Assembly (NCBI GenBank): GCA_002049455.2
Contig: KV918933.1
Span: forward strand, 95,332 to 159,331
Direction: 5' to 3'
Length of the DNA: 64,000 nt
Source of the DNA: Porphyra umbilicalis
Taxonomy: Eukaryota; Rhodophyta; Bangiophyceae; Bangiales; Bangiaceae
This document shows, one piece after another, positions 30,501-40,200 of the stretch. Position numbers and translations under genes: made by a program. Under the pieces are notes generated by a model. That model was not told the origin of the DNA. It was given only the letters and a program-made list of their open reading frames with translations, and did no database searches. The stretch's first letter is position 1. Each line of letters starts with the position of its first letter.

Positions 30501-31897
30501 TCGATCCGGTGCGGGGTGACGTCGACCTTGCCGAGTTGCCCCGCCCATAGCGCCTTGTACACCTCGAGGAGGTCGTCCACGTCACGACGAAGCGTGTCGG
30601 GGACGCCCTCCCAGTGGACCTCCGGCTTGGGATACGTCTTGTCCGGCGGGTGAGGTGGAGGTTGTCCCTCGTCGGTCCTCTCTTCGGCTTGCCGCCCCGT
30701 CTTGGACTCCTCGTTGGGCTTGTCACGGGGGTCCGCCCCCATCGTTAGGACCGCTCCCGGTTCCTCCTCCTCGACGACGTGCAGCGGTCCATTGTAGGCC
30801 GTCGCGGGTCCGATGACATACCCCTTCGTTAGGTGCACCGGCACGTCCCCGATGTTCGTCAGGTAGAGGGACCGCGGGGTGTTGGGGGAGAACTCCGCGA
30901 CCGCGTTGTGCAACAGTACCCTACGTCGGCTCATTTTGACGGGGCGTTCCCGTACCAGGTGGACCCCCTTGACGTTGCAGCACACTTGGACCGCCTGGAT
31001 GCACCGCGGGCCGACGGTTACCCCTTGCCGAAGCCGGATAGCCCCAGCTTGGGCTTTCGGCTTGTTTCCTCGGCGAGGGGGCGCGGGCCGCATGTTCCCC
31101 GTCCAGCTCCGCGTCGCCACCGTGGACGTGCCGTCGTCCCACTTGATCGTCTGCGCCTTGGGGGAGATGGTGTCCACGTAGTTGCGCTGGAAGTCCCACC
31201 CGAGGATGAGCGGTACCGACAATGCCTTGAACACGAGGAACTCATACTCCATAGCGGCACCCCCGACGTAGATCGTCAGCGACACCTCCGCGTTCACCTT
31301 GAGCAGCTGCCCCGAGGCGTCGCTCACTTGGGTCCGGGGCGGCGCCCGCGATGCATACTCGGTCCACCCTTCGGGTAACATATCCGCGCGGATCACACTT
31401 GGCCCGGCGCCGGTGTCGACCACCGCCCTCGTGGGGACGGGGGTCTGCCACGGCGCCAACTGGTACGACGCGCTAATCTCAATATTCTCTTTCCGTAGTA
31501 GCAACAGCGTCCCCTTGAACCGCGGGCGATATCGCCTGCGACGGCAGGGGCAGCGGGCCGGGACAGGCCACGTCGCGGTTACCCCAGGGGAGGCAAGCGT
31601 GACGTGGTGCGGGGCAACCGGGGAGTTGGGGCGGACAGGGGGGATGGAGGGGGATGGCGATGCCACCCCCCCTAGGCGTTTCCCGCCCCGCGGCGCCCCT
31701 TGGACGGGGTTGCCACGGGCGGGGCGTCCCTCCCTTCCGTCCTCGTTGACTCCACACCGCCCAACAGGTCGTCCCACACCAGGGCCACGACGGAGGTGCG
31801 ATCCGAGAGGGCGCCCGCGCCCGCGTTCCTCTGTCGAAGGAAGGTGCTCCGCGCGGCCTTCACGAGGTCCCGCTATTTGTCTGTCAGAATCTTGCAA
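27596..31897 (-). CDS. pol: Pol polyprotein of element 2 (PR-RT-RNaseH-IN-chromodomain)
   Basis: One open frame of about 1433 codons in the -1 phase relative to gag, overlapping it by 25 nt and lacking its own ATG. Domains in order: retropepsin (VVDTGAGPSVIRA), RT (VRFCVDYRRLN, CLVYLDDIIVFS), RNase H (TLDTDASAGQVG, TTERECLAVVWA, VRTDNAALK), integrase zinc finger (H...H...CTQC) and integrase core. The core has the first Asp in LCMDLLGPL and the Glu in GQVERYN, but the middle motif reads VLSYNGPQF, so the second catalytic Asp is Tyr. The chromodomain is TRWWGYHPEEDTLELASRV, near the C-terminus. It makes the proviral DNA; integration is expected to fail unless another copy supplies integrase. 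Confidence 0.95.
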   Translation of the reverse strand: MQDSDRQIAGPREGRAEHLPSTEERGRGRPLGSHLRRGPGVGRPVGRCGVNEDGREGRPARGNPVQGAPRGGKRLGGVASPSPSIPPVRPNSPVAPHHVTLASPGVTATWPVPARCPCRRRRYRPRFKGTLLLLRKENIEISASYQLAPWQTPVPTRAVVDTGAGPSVIRADMLPEGWTEYASRAPPRTQVSDASGQLLKVNAEVSLTIYVGGAAMEYEFLVFKALSVPLILGWDFQRNYVDTISPKAQTIKWDDGTSTVATRSWTGNMRPAPPRRGNKPKAQAGAIRLRQGVTVGPRCIQAVQVCCNVKGVHLVRERPVKMSRRRVLLHNAVAEFSPNTPRSLYLTNIGDVPVHLTKGYVIGPATAYNGPLHVVEEEEPGAVLTMGADPRDKPNEESKTGRQAEERTDEGQPPPHPPDKTYPKPEVHWEGVPDTLRRDVDDLLEVYKALWAGQLGKVDVTPHRIEVTPGARPRRAQPYRASHASRDIIAKEVQRQRGLGVIEPSSAEWAFPVILVPKPDGTVRFCVDYRRLNEVTVRDVYPLPRMYDCIDFLGDAKMFSTLDCNSGYWQIPVADEDRDKTTFVCHEGAYRYIRLPFGLSNAPATCQRAIDMILGGLKWKSCLVYLDDIIVFSQTAGEHVEHLPEVFTALRGAGVSLKAKKFHLFQEEVEYLGHIVGRGELKVQDKNIRGLKEASPPRCKKDLRSFLGMRNVYRRFVKDYAQVVRPLAAMTSSKRPDRWGTLSDEALGAFEEFKRRLTEAPILALPRRQGTYTLDTDASAGQVGAVLLQEQPDQSTRPVGYWSRSLNAAERNYSTTERECLAVVWASLLLRPYVEGTRFTVRTDNAALKRMLHMDGAHGRLARWRLRLAEFDYVVQTRPGASHHAADTMSRISTPAGDEGAIPDAVPCLALPNSSAAWQLPPETKGGLLGPLTLAELLEGQAEDGRCKEVRAAMDSNDKSRFSEDSNGLLVRTAPLDGATQVYVPTHMRYEVMMREHYPPQAGHPGANKMYTSMRRWFYWESMVVDVYAFVANCTQCARNRVGKGRKTNYLKTFPPTEPLTDLCMDLLGPLPRTAAGNEHLLAIVDRFSKMTRAIPLQRIDAETITAAFLDHWVAAYGPPATVLSYNGPQFRSTFFQGVCSLLGISNRYSTTYHPQTNGQVERYNWTIVGQLRTYVEDHQDRWDELVSMLTLAYNSRPQQSTGVAPLEFVTPERVRSLSVERLVGSPAPEETDGSPRADREGIRARLRNLIHKVQKSLTLAQRRYKRNYDARVRPVNKDVHAGDWVFVDGHARTKYKLGTRAAGPYKVLSRGEGTFSLDIGGYPETVSSDHVTAAPGPPGDPQTLLQNLGVPQDIVVPEGHQHTGKEFVWEAFVGHEVADDGTLRLWTRWWGYHPEEDTLELASRVDKRKVYQCMRRVGLRVEEAGSVVDFLA

Positions 31898-33348
31898 TCA
31901 GGGACCCGGTGGCCACGCGTCCAACACATGTAGCACAGCGGGGGACCCGTCGGGGCCTCCCGCCGAACATAGGGCGCTCCCACAGCCGTGCGGAACCCCG
32001 GGGTACCCGACGGCAGCACCGCGACCGTATCGTACGTCGCCGTGTCATCCTCCTCCCACGAGGAGTGGAGTTGGTTGACCGAGAGGCCTCGGGGCCCCGT
32101 CGACGTCTGTCCCTTCCGCGATGATCCCCCGGATGACCCCCGGTTGGCCAACGCCATGACGTCCTTGACGGCCCGATACTTCCCCGCCACGTAGGTCGAC
32201 AACTGCTGGTAGCTTCGTTGCGCCGAGTTGTACACGAAGGCATCCGTCCGTAGATACTCCGGTAGGCCTTGGATCAGCTGCTGTTTCATCGTCCCCTCGG
32301 AGTGGATGTTGCCGCAAAGCTCAGCGAGGCTCCGTAGACGTGCCGCGAAGGCATCCACCCCCTCGTTGTCCATGAGCGCCGCCCGGCTAAACTTGTCCAG
32401 CGCCAGCCCCAAAGCGTGCGGCTCCGCGTAGGTCGACAACAGCCAATTGACCGCCGCGGGAAAAGATCCAAGCGAGCCCCGTCCGCCCGCGATATCCGAC
32501 CCCGGTAGGTTCCGAGTGAACCGCGTCTCAGCGTCGCCCGCGAGGAAGTTGGGAATTAGGTACAAACCCATCCCCTCGGACACGTCGTTGTCATCGCAGG
32601 CCTTGACGAACTTTCGGAGCCACGAGAAGACCTTGAGGGGTTCCTTCCCGTTGAACATCGGGGTCCCCCCGAAGGAGAACTTCATATTCTTGGCCGTCCG
32701 TCCCATCTTGCGGGCCTGCGACGACCCGTAGGTCGAGTGACGGTTCCGTAGGCGGTACGATCGGTAGTCCAGGACGCCCGCGAAGCGATCGTCCGGGCAC
32801 TCGAGGACCGCCAACTTGCCGGACCCCACCTTGCGCCCCACGTGGTCGTCGTCGTTGTCGGTTGTCGCCGGCGACGGCGAGGAAGATGAAGACGACGATG
32901 ACGACGAGGGACTACGATGACGCCGTGACTTCCCTTTGCTGCGGCTCTTCCGCGTGTCCACTGGAGAACCTCGGCGGGGGGCATCTTGAGCAGAGCCCGC
33001 GGGGCTCGCCGCGATGACCCGAGAAACGTCGGCCAATAACGACTCGCGGAACGTCGACAGCGCCGTGTCAAGATCGGCCATCGCTAAAGGCGTCGCCGGA
33101 TCACGATCTTGATCCACCAATCCTGTCAGTTCGTCGAGACGTCGAGGGAGGAAGGCACCGGCCCCCGGCGGGACCCGACTAACCGTTTCGCCCACGAGGT
33201 CCGCCAATGGCCGAGGCGGAGTGAAGGGAATCCCTGATCCGGCCGCGGATCCCCCTGTTGCAGCGACCGCTGGGGTCACCGCGGATGTGCCCGCCGACAT
33301 ACCGCTAGCGATCGCGTTCGACTTGGGGATGTCGGACGGCGACGCCAT
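31873..33348 (-). CDS. gag: Gag of element 2
   Basis: The ATG at 33348 (MASPSDIPKS) is the first in frame; about 490 residues. Pro/Ala-rich N-terminus, a Ser-rich basic block (about 32870-32960), a capsid-like retrotransposon Gag region (VFSWLRKFVKACD; AVNWLLSTYAEPHA, cf. AVNWLLSKYATHA in element 1), and a single CCHC knuckle CYMCWTRGHRVPDC close to the end. It would form the particle and bind genomic RNA. Intact. Confidence 0.93.
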   Translation of the reverse strand: MASPSDIPKSNAIASGMSAGTSAVTPAVAATGGSAAGSGIPFTPPRPLADLVGETVSRVPPGAGAFLPRRLDELTGLVDQDRDPATPLAMADLDTALSTFRESLLADVSRVIAASPAGSAQDAPRRGSPVDTRKSRSKGKSRRHRSPSSSSSSSSSSPSPATTDNDDDHVGRKVGSGKLAVLECPDDRFAGVLDYRSYRLRNRHSTYGSSQARKMGRTAKNMKFSFGGTPMFNGKEPLKVFSWLRKFVKACDDNDVSEGMGLYLIPNFLAGDAETRFTRNLPGSDIAGGRGSLGSFPAAVNWLLSTYAEPHALGLALDKFSRAALMDNEGVDAFAARLRSLAELCGNIHSEGTMKQQLIQGLPEYLRTDAFVYNSAQRSYQQLSTYVAGKYRAVKDVMALANRGSSGGSSRKGQTSTGPRGLSVNQLHSSWEEDDTATYDTVAVLPSGTPGFRTAVGAPYVRREAPTGPPLCYMCWTRGHRVPDCKILTDK

Positions 33349-33466
33349 CGTAGTGGCCGGGCGGTAATCGACGACAGACCGACGCGGAGATCCACGTCGC
33401 CTCGAACTGAAAAACCAACAGACGATCGGGGAACCGGCTACCCAGTACGGGCGTGGCAACGGCCGG

Positions 33467-33486
33467 AATCCCCTGCTGCTCCACCA
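33467..33486 (-). promoter_or_regulatory. primer-binding site of element 2
   Basis: Five bases inside the 5' LTR the element strand reads TGGTGGAGCAGCAGGGGATT: the same 19 bases as in element 1 although the LTRs are unrelated, so both families use the same tRNA primer. Confidence 0.88.
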
Positions 33487-33491
33487 GAAAT

Positions 33492-33987
33492 TGTAGCGCT
33501 TCTAAGCACCACCACGTTGGTTCGTCGTCTGGCCAAAGTGACCTCTTGATCAGCTCGGTCCGTCGAAGGAACTGCCCCGGAAATCGACCCACAGCCCAGC
33601 CTTCCCCCAACGGGAGGAGAGGATCACGGCAAAGCCCAGGGGGGAATCGTAGTCCAAAGCACAGTTGGTTTTATCAAACGGCGACGGGGACGGCGTCCCC
33701 GCTGTCAATAAACCCCTCCCAAACCGAACGCCGGTGGCCAAAGTAGCCACCCCAAATGCGCCAAACAGATAAATCCCTCCAAAGCGAAAAGTTCGAACAA
33801 GTAGTAGGGGGGCTGGGAAAACCACTTGGGAAAAGCCCCGCCCCCGACCGAATCCAATCTCCCCGAGATCTGGACAGGTCATTCCCTTGCTGGCCCGGAT
33901 CGGGATATTTTGGGACGGCCCCCGGGGGTGTGCTGTCCGCAGCTGAGGGGCCACGCCCCTTCCAACTGGGGACCCCCGACCGCCACA
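33492..33987 (-). repeat. 5' LTR of element 2
   Basis: 496 bp, followed by the GTACC duplication at 33988-33992. On the element strand it starts TGTGGCGGTCGG and ends GCGCTACA. Confidence 0.95.
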
Positions 33988-34139
33988 GTACCGGTGGCCC
34001 GGACGGCGACCGCTTTAAGCGCTACGTTGCCGAGGTGGTGAGCCTAGACAAGTTCCTGCCGAAGCACACCCGGCCGCAGAACGGGGTCGCCATTGTCGAC
34101 GGCGCCGACCCGGACCGCGCCGTGTTCCCGACGGAGTAA

Positions 34140-35041
34140 ATGCCGGAGCCTGGCGCCGACAGCGACTCGGGCGGTGACGAGCCGCCCGCAGCCCAGGAGT
34201 AACCTGCTGCTTCGTTGGCGGCCTTCGTGGGGTGGGGCGCGCCAACCGATTGCCCGCCGGCCTGTATCCGCTCTGACACGCCGTATTTCCTCCAGCGGTG
34301 TTTGTTCATTCTTGTTTGCTTTCTGTTTTGTGTGGTGCTGCTCTGTGTCAGCGACTTTAAGATGTGGGGCGGCCGTGCTTTTATCCTTTGTAGCCACACT
34401 GGGGGTGACTGGTCGGCCTGCGCCTGGTGCCATTGTCATGGCGGTACCGATAGCATGAAGAGCCTGTGTTGCAGCATACTAGCCAGCGAGGCGCCGGTAG
34501 AGCAAGGCGCCCAGCCCCGGCCCAGGTGCAACCCAACGGGGTCACGGCTAGCAAACGGCAGCCGGTAGCCAGTCGCCGCGATCAGCAAGGCGGCGGGGGG
34601 GGAAAGGAGCAGCGGGCGGGCGTCGTGACCGTGGGCGGCGGGGCGGCGGGCAGCGGGGCGGTGGGCGGGCGGCGGGGCCGCGGGCAGCGAACCGGCGGGC
34701 CGGCAGTGGGGCGTCCGCTGATCAGATCCACGGTGCATGCAAGGACCTTCTATCCCTCTCTGACCAGTGCCGAAAACATGTCAGAAGAGTGTCTATTCGT
34801 TGTGAGTCACTCATTCGGTAGGTTTGTGGACTTGGCTCAAGATGGGCCGTCATCTTGGGCCGCTTTCATCTTCATCGGTTTGTCGTATGGATCAACCCAT
34901 TGTGACGTTTTTTTTTGAACTGTATCGGCCGATTGCCCTCGATAAGCCAAGATGATCCCTGATTGTGAAAGGAGACGATGGTGCTGTGCCTGGCGGCGGT
35001 GAGCGGAAGCGCACCGACAACCGCCGTCGCCGACGACCACC
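34140..35041. other. non-coding region after the split host ORF
   Basis: Follows the stop codon of the split ORF; probably its 3' flank. About 34590-34700 is very G-rich (repeated gggcggcgggg words), able to form G-quadruplexes. No protein recognised. Confidence 0.45.
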
Positions 35042-37184
35042 GGCGATGACGCAGTGGGTGTCTGCCGCCGCGCGGCCGTGTCGTCGGCGGCGGCGGAGGC
35101 AGAATGCCTGATACGCACTTTGACAGCGGCCGATGGGGACACCACCCGTCGCCCGCGTGGCGGCGGTGCGGCGGCGGTGGCGGTGGCCCTCGCCGCTGCC
35201 CCTGCCGCCGCCGCCGCATTGTTGGCCGACGCGGGCGGGGCCACTTCTGCAACCGGAGGCGGCGCGGCGGCGGTCGCCCGCTTTGCCGCAGGCGACGCGG
35301 CGCTGCTCGTCGCCGCGTGTCCCGCGCCCCCCCCCCCCCCCCCAGCGCCGCGCCCGCCACGCGCGGCGTGGCCGTAACCAACGTCGTGGCCCTCCCGGCC
35401 GGGTTCGCGCGCCTCGCCGTCCTCTGTCGCCGACCCGCCGATGGCGGCGTGGCGGCACCAGGGGGGGGGGGGGGGGGGGGTGCCCCCGCCCGTGTCGGGC
35501 CTCGACGGGGCCGCTGCCGCCGTGGCGGCGGCCGTCGACGTGTTGACGCTGACGACAGCTGGCGGGCGGAGTGGCGTCGACTGGTCGGCCGCCGCCGGCG
35601 TCGCAGCTACGCCGGGCGCGGCCGCCGTCGCCGACCGGGGGGGGGGGGGGGGGTGTGGCGACGCGGCGCTGGCGGCGGCCGGGTCTCTAGACGCCCTCGG
35701 CCGCCACCTCCGCGCCGTCGCGTTGCCGCTCGTCAACGCGGTCGCGGCGGGAACGGCGGGGGGGCCGGGGGGGAGGGCACGGCGGGTGCGGGGGGGGGGG
35801 GGTCGCCCCAATCGGCGGGGGCGCCCCGCTTCCGGCGCCCCCGCCTGCCGACCCCGAGGCTGCCGCCGCCGCCGCGCGGCGCGCCCTCACCAACGCGGCC
35901 GACGCCGTTGCCCATTGCTGTCGCGCGCGCGTCGCCCGCCCGCCCTGTGCCATTGACCGTCCGCGCCGATGTGGCGGCAGCGGCAGCAGCGGCGGCGGCA
36001 GCGTATCGGCCACCCACCAGAACGGGGGCAGGGCCGCTCCCCCCACCGACGCCGCCCTGGTCGGCGCCTTTGGCTCGACCGCCGACGACGCCGCCACCCT
36101 CAACGCCCTCCCATCCACCGTCGCCGTCTGCTCAGCGGCCGTGCGAAGGCTGTTCACCGTGGCGTCGTCTCCCCTTCCCGTCACGAGCGTCGCCGCCAAC
36201 ATGCGCCTGTGGGCGGTCGTCTCCGCCGCTGCGACCGCCTCGCGGGAGCGTCTCGGGCGCGGCGCGGGCGTGGCGGCCACGTTTGCGTTGCTCGCGCGCC
36301 ACCGGCGGGTGGCGGAGGTGGCAGAAAATTTCCGGTTGACGCTCGACGTGGTGCGCCTGCGGGCGCGGGGATACGCGCACCTGCTCGGCGCGTTGCCGAC
36401 CGTGGGGAGGGCTGCCGCCGCGGCTGCCGCGTCGGCGGCGGCAGCTGGGAGGGGGGGGGGGGGTGCACGCAGCGCAGAAGCCGTCCACGAGGCCATTGTG
36501 GGGTTGCCGTATAAGCAGCCGCCGCCGACGTCGACGTGGTCATTGCGCCGCCGCCCGCCGCGGGGCGGAGCGGGCGGCGGGCTTCCCCGGCGCGCCCGGC
36601 GCGCGGTCGGCGGACGCCGCCGCCGGCGCCGCCGCGCGCACCGGCGCCGTGCGCTCTGGCGACGCTGTCGCTGTCGTTGGCGCCTCGCTCGCCGCCCTCC
36701 GCCAGCGCCTCAACGTGCGGCCGCTCGTCGCCCAGTGGGCGCGCGACGCGCCGCTCGCACATCCAACGGCTGCGGAGGGCGGGCGGGGCGGGGCAGGGCC
36801 CCTAATTTAGTCGGCCCCGTCCTCACCGTCGTCTCTGACGGCATCTTCGCCGACGGGCCGTCGCCCAGAGTGGTGGCCGACGCGGCCGCGCTCGTGGCAG
36901 ATGCGGCGTCGCTGACGGGGGCGGACTTCCCGCTCGCCGCCCCCATTTTGGCGGCGGCGGAGCCAGTGGCGGCCGTGCTGCCAGCGGTAGGACCCCACGG
37001 GGAGGCCCTGGGCGTGTGGCGCGCCGCCAATCGGCGTTGGGCGCGCGCGACGCGGACGCTGGCGGCGTCGATTCCTGTTTCGTGGGGGGGGGCTGGGGGG
37101 CGGGGGGGGGGTGTGCTCGCGGAGTCGTCTGCCTTGGTGGATATCGGTGTGGGCGGGAGCTGGCGGGAGGCGGCGCCACACTGA
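35042..37184 (+). CDS. Ala/Gly-rich protein of unknown function, frame broken at homopolymers
   Basis: Coding character moves between phases on the plus strand, each change coinciding with a run of C or G (C15 near 35330, G20 at 35461-35480, G15 near 35640, G12 near 36452). Segments that look like real protein: AVARFAAGDAALLVAACP; SLDALGRHLRAVALPLVNAV; VAANMRLWAVVSAAATASRERL with RRVAEVAENFRLTLDVVRL; GASLAALRQRLNVRPLVAQW; and LVGPVLTVVSDGIFADGPS, ending at 37184. They are mostly amphipathic helices. The start is unknown; 35042 is only where coding character begins. No family recognised. Treat as one gene with uncertain frame, not several ORFs. Confidence 0.45.
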
Positions 37185-37227
37185 GGTGGGGCGAGGGGGG
37201 TGTGGGGGGCGAAAAATGCTGTTGTTC

Positions 37228-40200
37228 TCAATGGTCATCTCCCCCCACATCGCCACTGCCCTCCACGGCGTCGGCCTCGCTCTCCTCAAGCACTTGCGTC
37301 CCAAAGAGAATAGGAGCCGCCTCAAGAAACCCGTACAGACACGGACCGAAGACGGAGACAAGGTCATGACCGTCAACGAGAATGACCGTGGAGGTACCAG
37401 GTATGGAAGCCAAGTCAACAACCCGGTCCCGCGTCTGCTCCTGACGGGAAAGCACAACGAAGGCGACGCGGTCATTCCAGGACTTGGTGATGTCGGTGAA
37501 CTGCTTGATGCCGGCTTGGCAGCTCTCCTTAATGTCCTTCTCGACGACCACCATTCTCTTGTACTTGAGCTGCAACATCACAGCCACCAGGTCCCCAACG
37601 TGGGGTCCGTCCGTCTTCTCCGTCTCGGTACACTTCATGAAGATCAGGCCGTCAAACGCAGGGAAGTTGGGGTCCCGCGGCTTCCAAACGTGCTCTTGCA
37701 GCGCAGCTTCGTCCTTCTGCAGAAGATCTGCGAGCTTGTCAAAGAGCTTGACGCCGCGGCGATGGCAAGCCGCGTCCATCTGGGCAGATTCTAGCCAGAC
37801 GGCTTTGCCGACGAATGGCGGCGAGGCCGGGAACATATCCAGCAGGGACATGTCGCCATGCTCGCCCTGCCGCTGGTTCTTGACGATGCTCGGGTGGAGC
37901 TGGGTCAAACAGACGTGCCCTGCCGTACACACTGATGAGATAGCCCATAGAGCAAACTCCTCCCATGCCACGGCCACTTCACCCTTCTCGAACGAGACGC
38001 GCACCTTCTCGAGGGAGTGAAACAGGTCCTCGTCGAGGGCAGAGTTGAAGCGCCGCCGCTTGTGAGAGACATTGGCGCGCCGCAGCTGCGCCTTCCTTTT
38101 CAGGGCCTCCAAGAGGAAGGACAGATTCAAACGGACAGTAGAAGAAGATGCAGTTGACGACCGCAGATGACGAGTAGATGACCTCGTGCAGGGTCGTCTT
38201 TCATTGGCATCAACCGACATTGACTGCGTCTCTGTTCTTGTCAGGGCACCCGATGTGTAGATGGCATCCCACGACAGGCCCTCCTTGACATCATCGCTCG
38301 GTTCCGGGTTGTAGCCGAGGAGACCGACGGCGACAACAATCGGATTGGCCAACAGCATGTCAATACTGCTGCTTGCAATGGACAGCCGCGCAGGTCGGAG
38401 CTCCGACATAAAGCTTGTGAAGAAGGGGTTGCCGGAGTCACAACCCTCCATCGCTCGGAGCAGCAGCACGGCGGCCCGTGGGTGGCCACTGGCGAGAGTG
38501 CCGAGGCACCTTCCCACCTCCTCCGCGGCTAGGATGCCCTTGTCGTCGCTCCTCCGCGACACGTGGAACTTGATCGAGTGCGTCTTCATGAGATTGACAG
38601 CCGCCTCGCAAACCCGCGAGGACTGCATGAAGTACTGAACCCCAAGGTTAACCTGCACCGAACCGGAAGGCAATCTGGTCTGCTCTTCCACAAATGAGCA
38701 CGACAGGGACGAGATGCACATGAAGACGTGGCACTCCTGCCCCAGACCACAAAGTGCGGTACGGAGATGACGAGCAGGCACTGCCTCCCCGCTGCCCGTG
38801 GCAAGCGCCTCGGCGTCACGTTCTCCTTGCGTGAGGGACCAAGCAACAGTAGCTGGCGTGGCCGGCAACACGGGCCTCGAGCTGGGTGCCGAAGTGGATC
38901 GAGCAGCGACGACGCCCAGAGCGTTACCTCCATCGTCCGCGCCAGCGGAACCAGCAGCATCACCGCCACCACTCGGACTAGACCTCCTTGCTGCGGTGTC
39001 GCCCATCACAGCGTCCATATCGCGTGCGCTCGCGCCACCCGAGGATGCGTCGGCGCCACCCGTCGTTGCACCCGCATCGACGGTAATAGTGCCATGCGTC
39101 GCAGCACCCTGGACAGCAACGGTTGTGCCCGAGCCGACAGTGCTCGCGCCACCGGTGACCGCGACTGCGTGACCCGATCCACCGTCCACGCCGCCCCGTC
39201 CACCGCCGTCGCAGCCCTGCTCACCGCCTGCGCCAACCGCTCCTCCACCAGTGCCACCTGGGAGACGGCTGGGTGTACTTGGTGCTCCACGCGTGGTTGC
39301 TTCATCACCAGGGGGTTCGAGCTTGTTGGAGACACGCAGGAGCTCATCGACAAGAAGGATACCCAAGACGTGCTCATCATCGGGCCGCACGCCCTGCAGC
39401 TGCCGGATCTTAAACACGAACGAGGCCAGTTGAAGCAGAATGCTGATACTCTCGGTGCCACGGCTCACCATTCGCAGCATCGCGAAATGAAAGGTTGACC
39501 AGGATGACGCAGAGTGTACACTCGTCTGAATTTCGACGAACAGGAGCCGGACGATGTTGGGAAGCCGCCGGTCGAGATTGAACAGCTCGAGGTCGACGTG
39601 GGAGGCTGGAGTTCGCCCGTTGTACGAGATGGCATGGATGGGCATTCCCGCCCACCAGTCCCGGACGCCTGCGTCCAGGGACGCTAAAAAGGAAGGGTCC
39701 AGCGATGAACGCACCAGCAGCCGCATGATGTAGGTTTTTCCTTGTCCGGGAGACCCGATGAAGGCGCCAAACGCGCGCACCTCCGTCCGATTCTTGTACA
39801 GGGCCAGCACGATACGCTTCAGGCGCCCGTCGTCTTCCGTCTTGTTGCGCAGGCGATCATCATTCGGAGACGGCACGAGCAGTGAGCCCAGCACCGCCTG
39901 ACGAGTGGCGTGGTCAGCGAACAGGATGGCCTTGGTAGAGAACAGTCGCGACAAGCTTGTAGCTTGTTGAGAAAGAACAGCCACTATGTCGTTGACGAAG
40001 CCGGCTCGGATGCGCCACCAATCACGGCCAGCGCCCTCTTCACACGCCTCTATATTGGCGGTGAGGCCGGTGCCCACCGTCTCAGGAAGCGCATGGACAT
40101 GGTCCCTTAGCTGGTCGAGGATGTGCTCCAGCGGCAGCTTGTCCAAGGGAAGGCCATCGGGCCCAGATGCCACCACAACAGACGCCGTCGTCGTGTCGAA

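Larger units (their letters stand above)
24500..33987 (-). mobile_element. Ty3/gypsy chromovirus-type LTR retrotransposon, element 2 (recent)
   Basis: 9488 bp: two 496-bp LTRs with two visible differences, the GTACC duplication, a primer-binding site at 33467-33486, full-length gag and a single uninterrupted pol of over 1400 codons on the minus strand, and an opposite-strand ORF at 25533-27167. Near-identical LTRs mean a recent insertion. A catalytic Asp of the integrase is replaced by Tyr, so this copy may be unable to integrate on its own. A candidate polypurine tract (gagggggctg on the element strand) precedes the 3' LTR. Confidence 0.97.
24257..34139 (+). pseudogene. small host ORF split by element 2
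   Basis: The ATG at 24257 (context gctaccATGa) begins an 81-codon part ending at 24499 (ALETIIAGKST). The remaining 48 codons (GGPDGDRFKRYVAEVVSLDKF, ending PDRAVFPTE) lie at 33993-34139 after the retrotransposon and one copy of the GTACC duplication. Without the insertion the two parts are in frame, about 129 residues. It follows the 23561-24244 frame in the same phase and may be its continuation. No domain recognised. With the insertion, the LTR adds a foreign tail to the first part. Confidence 0.7.

Noticed and set aside
34590-34700. Possible CRISPR-like or regular repeat in the ggcggcggggcgg tract
   Set aside because: Spacing is irregular and units are simple G/C words; ordinary low complexity.
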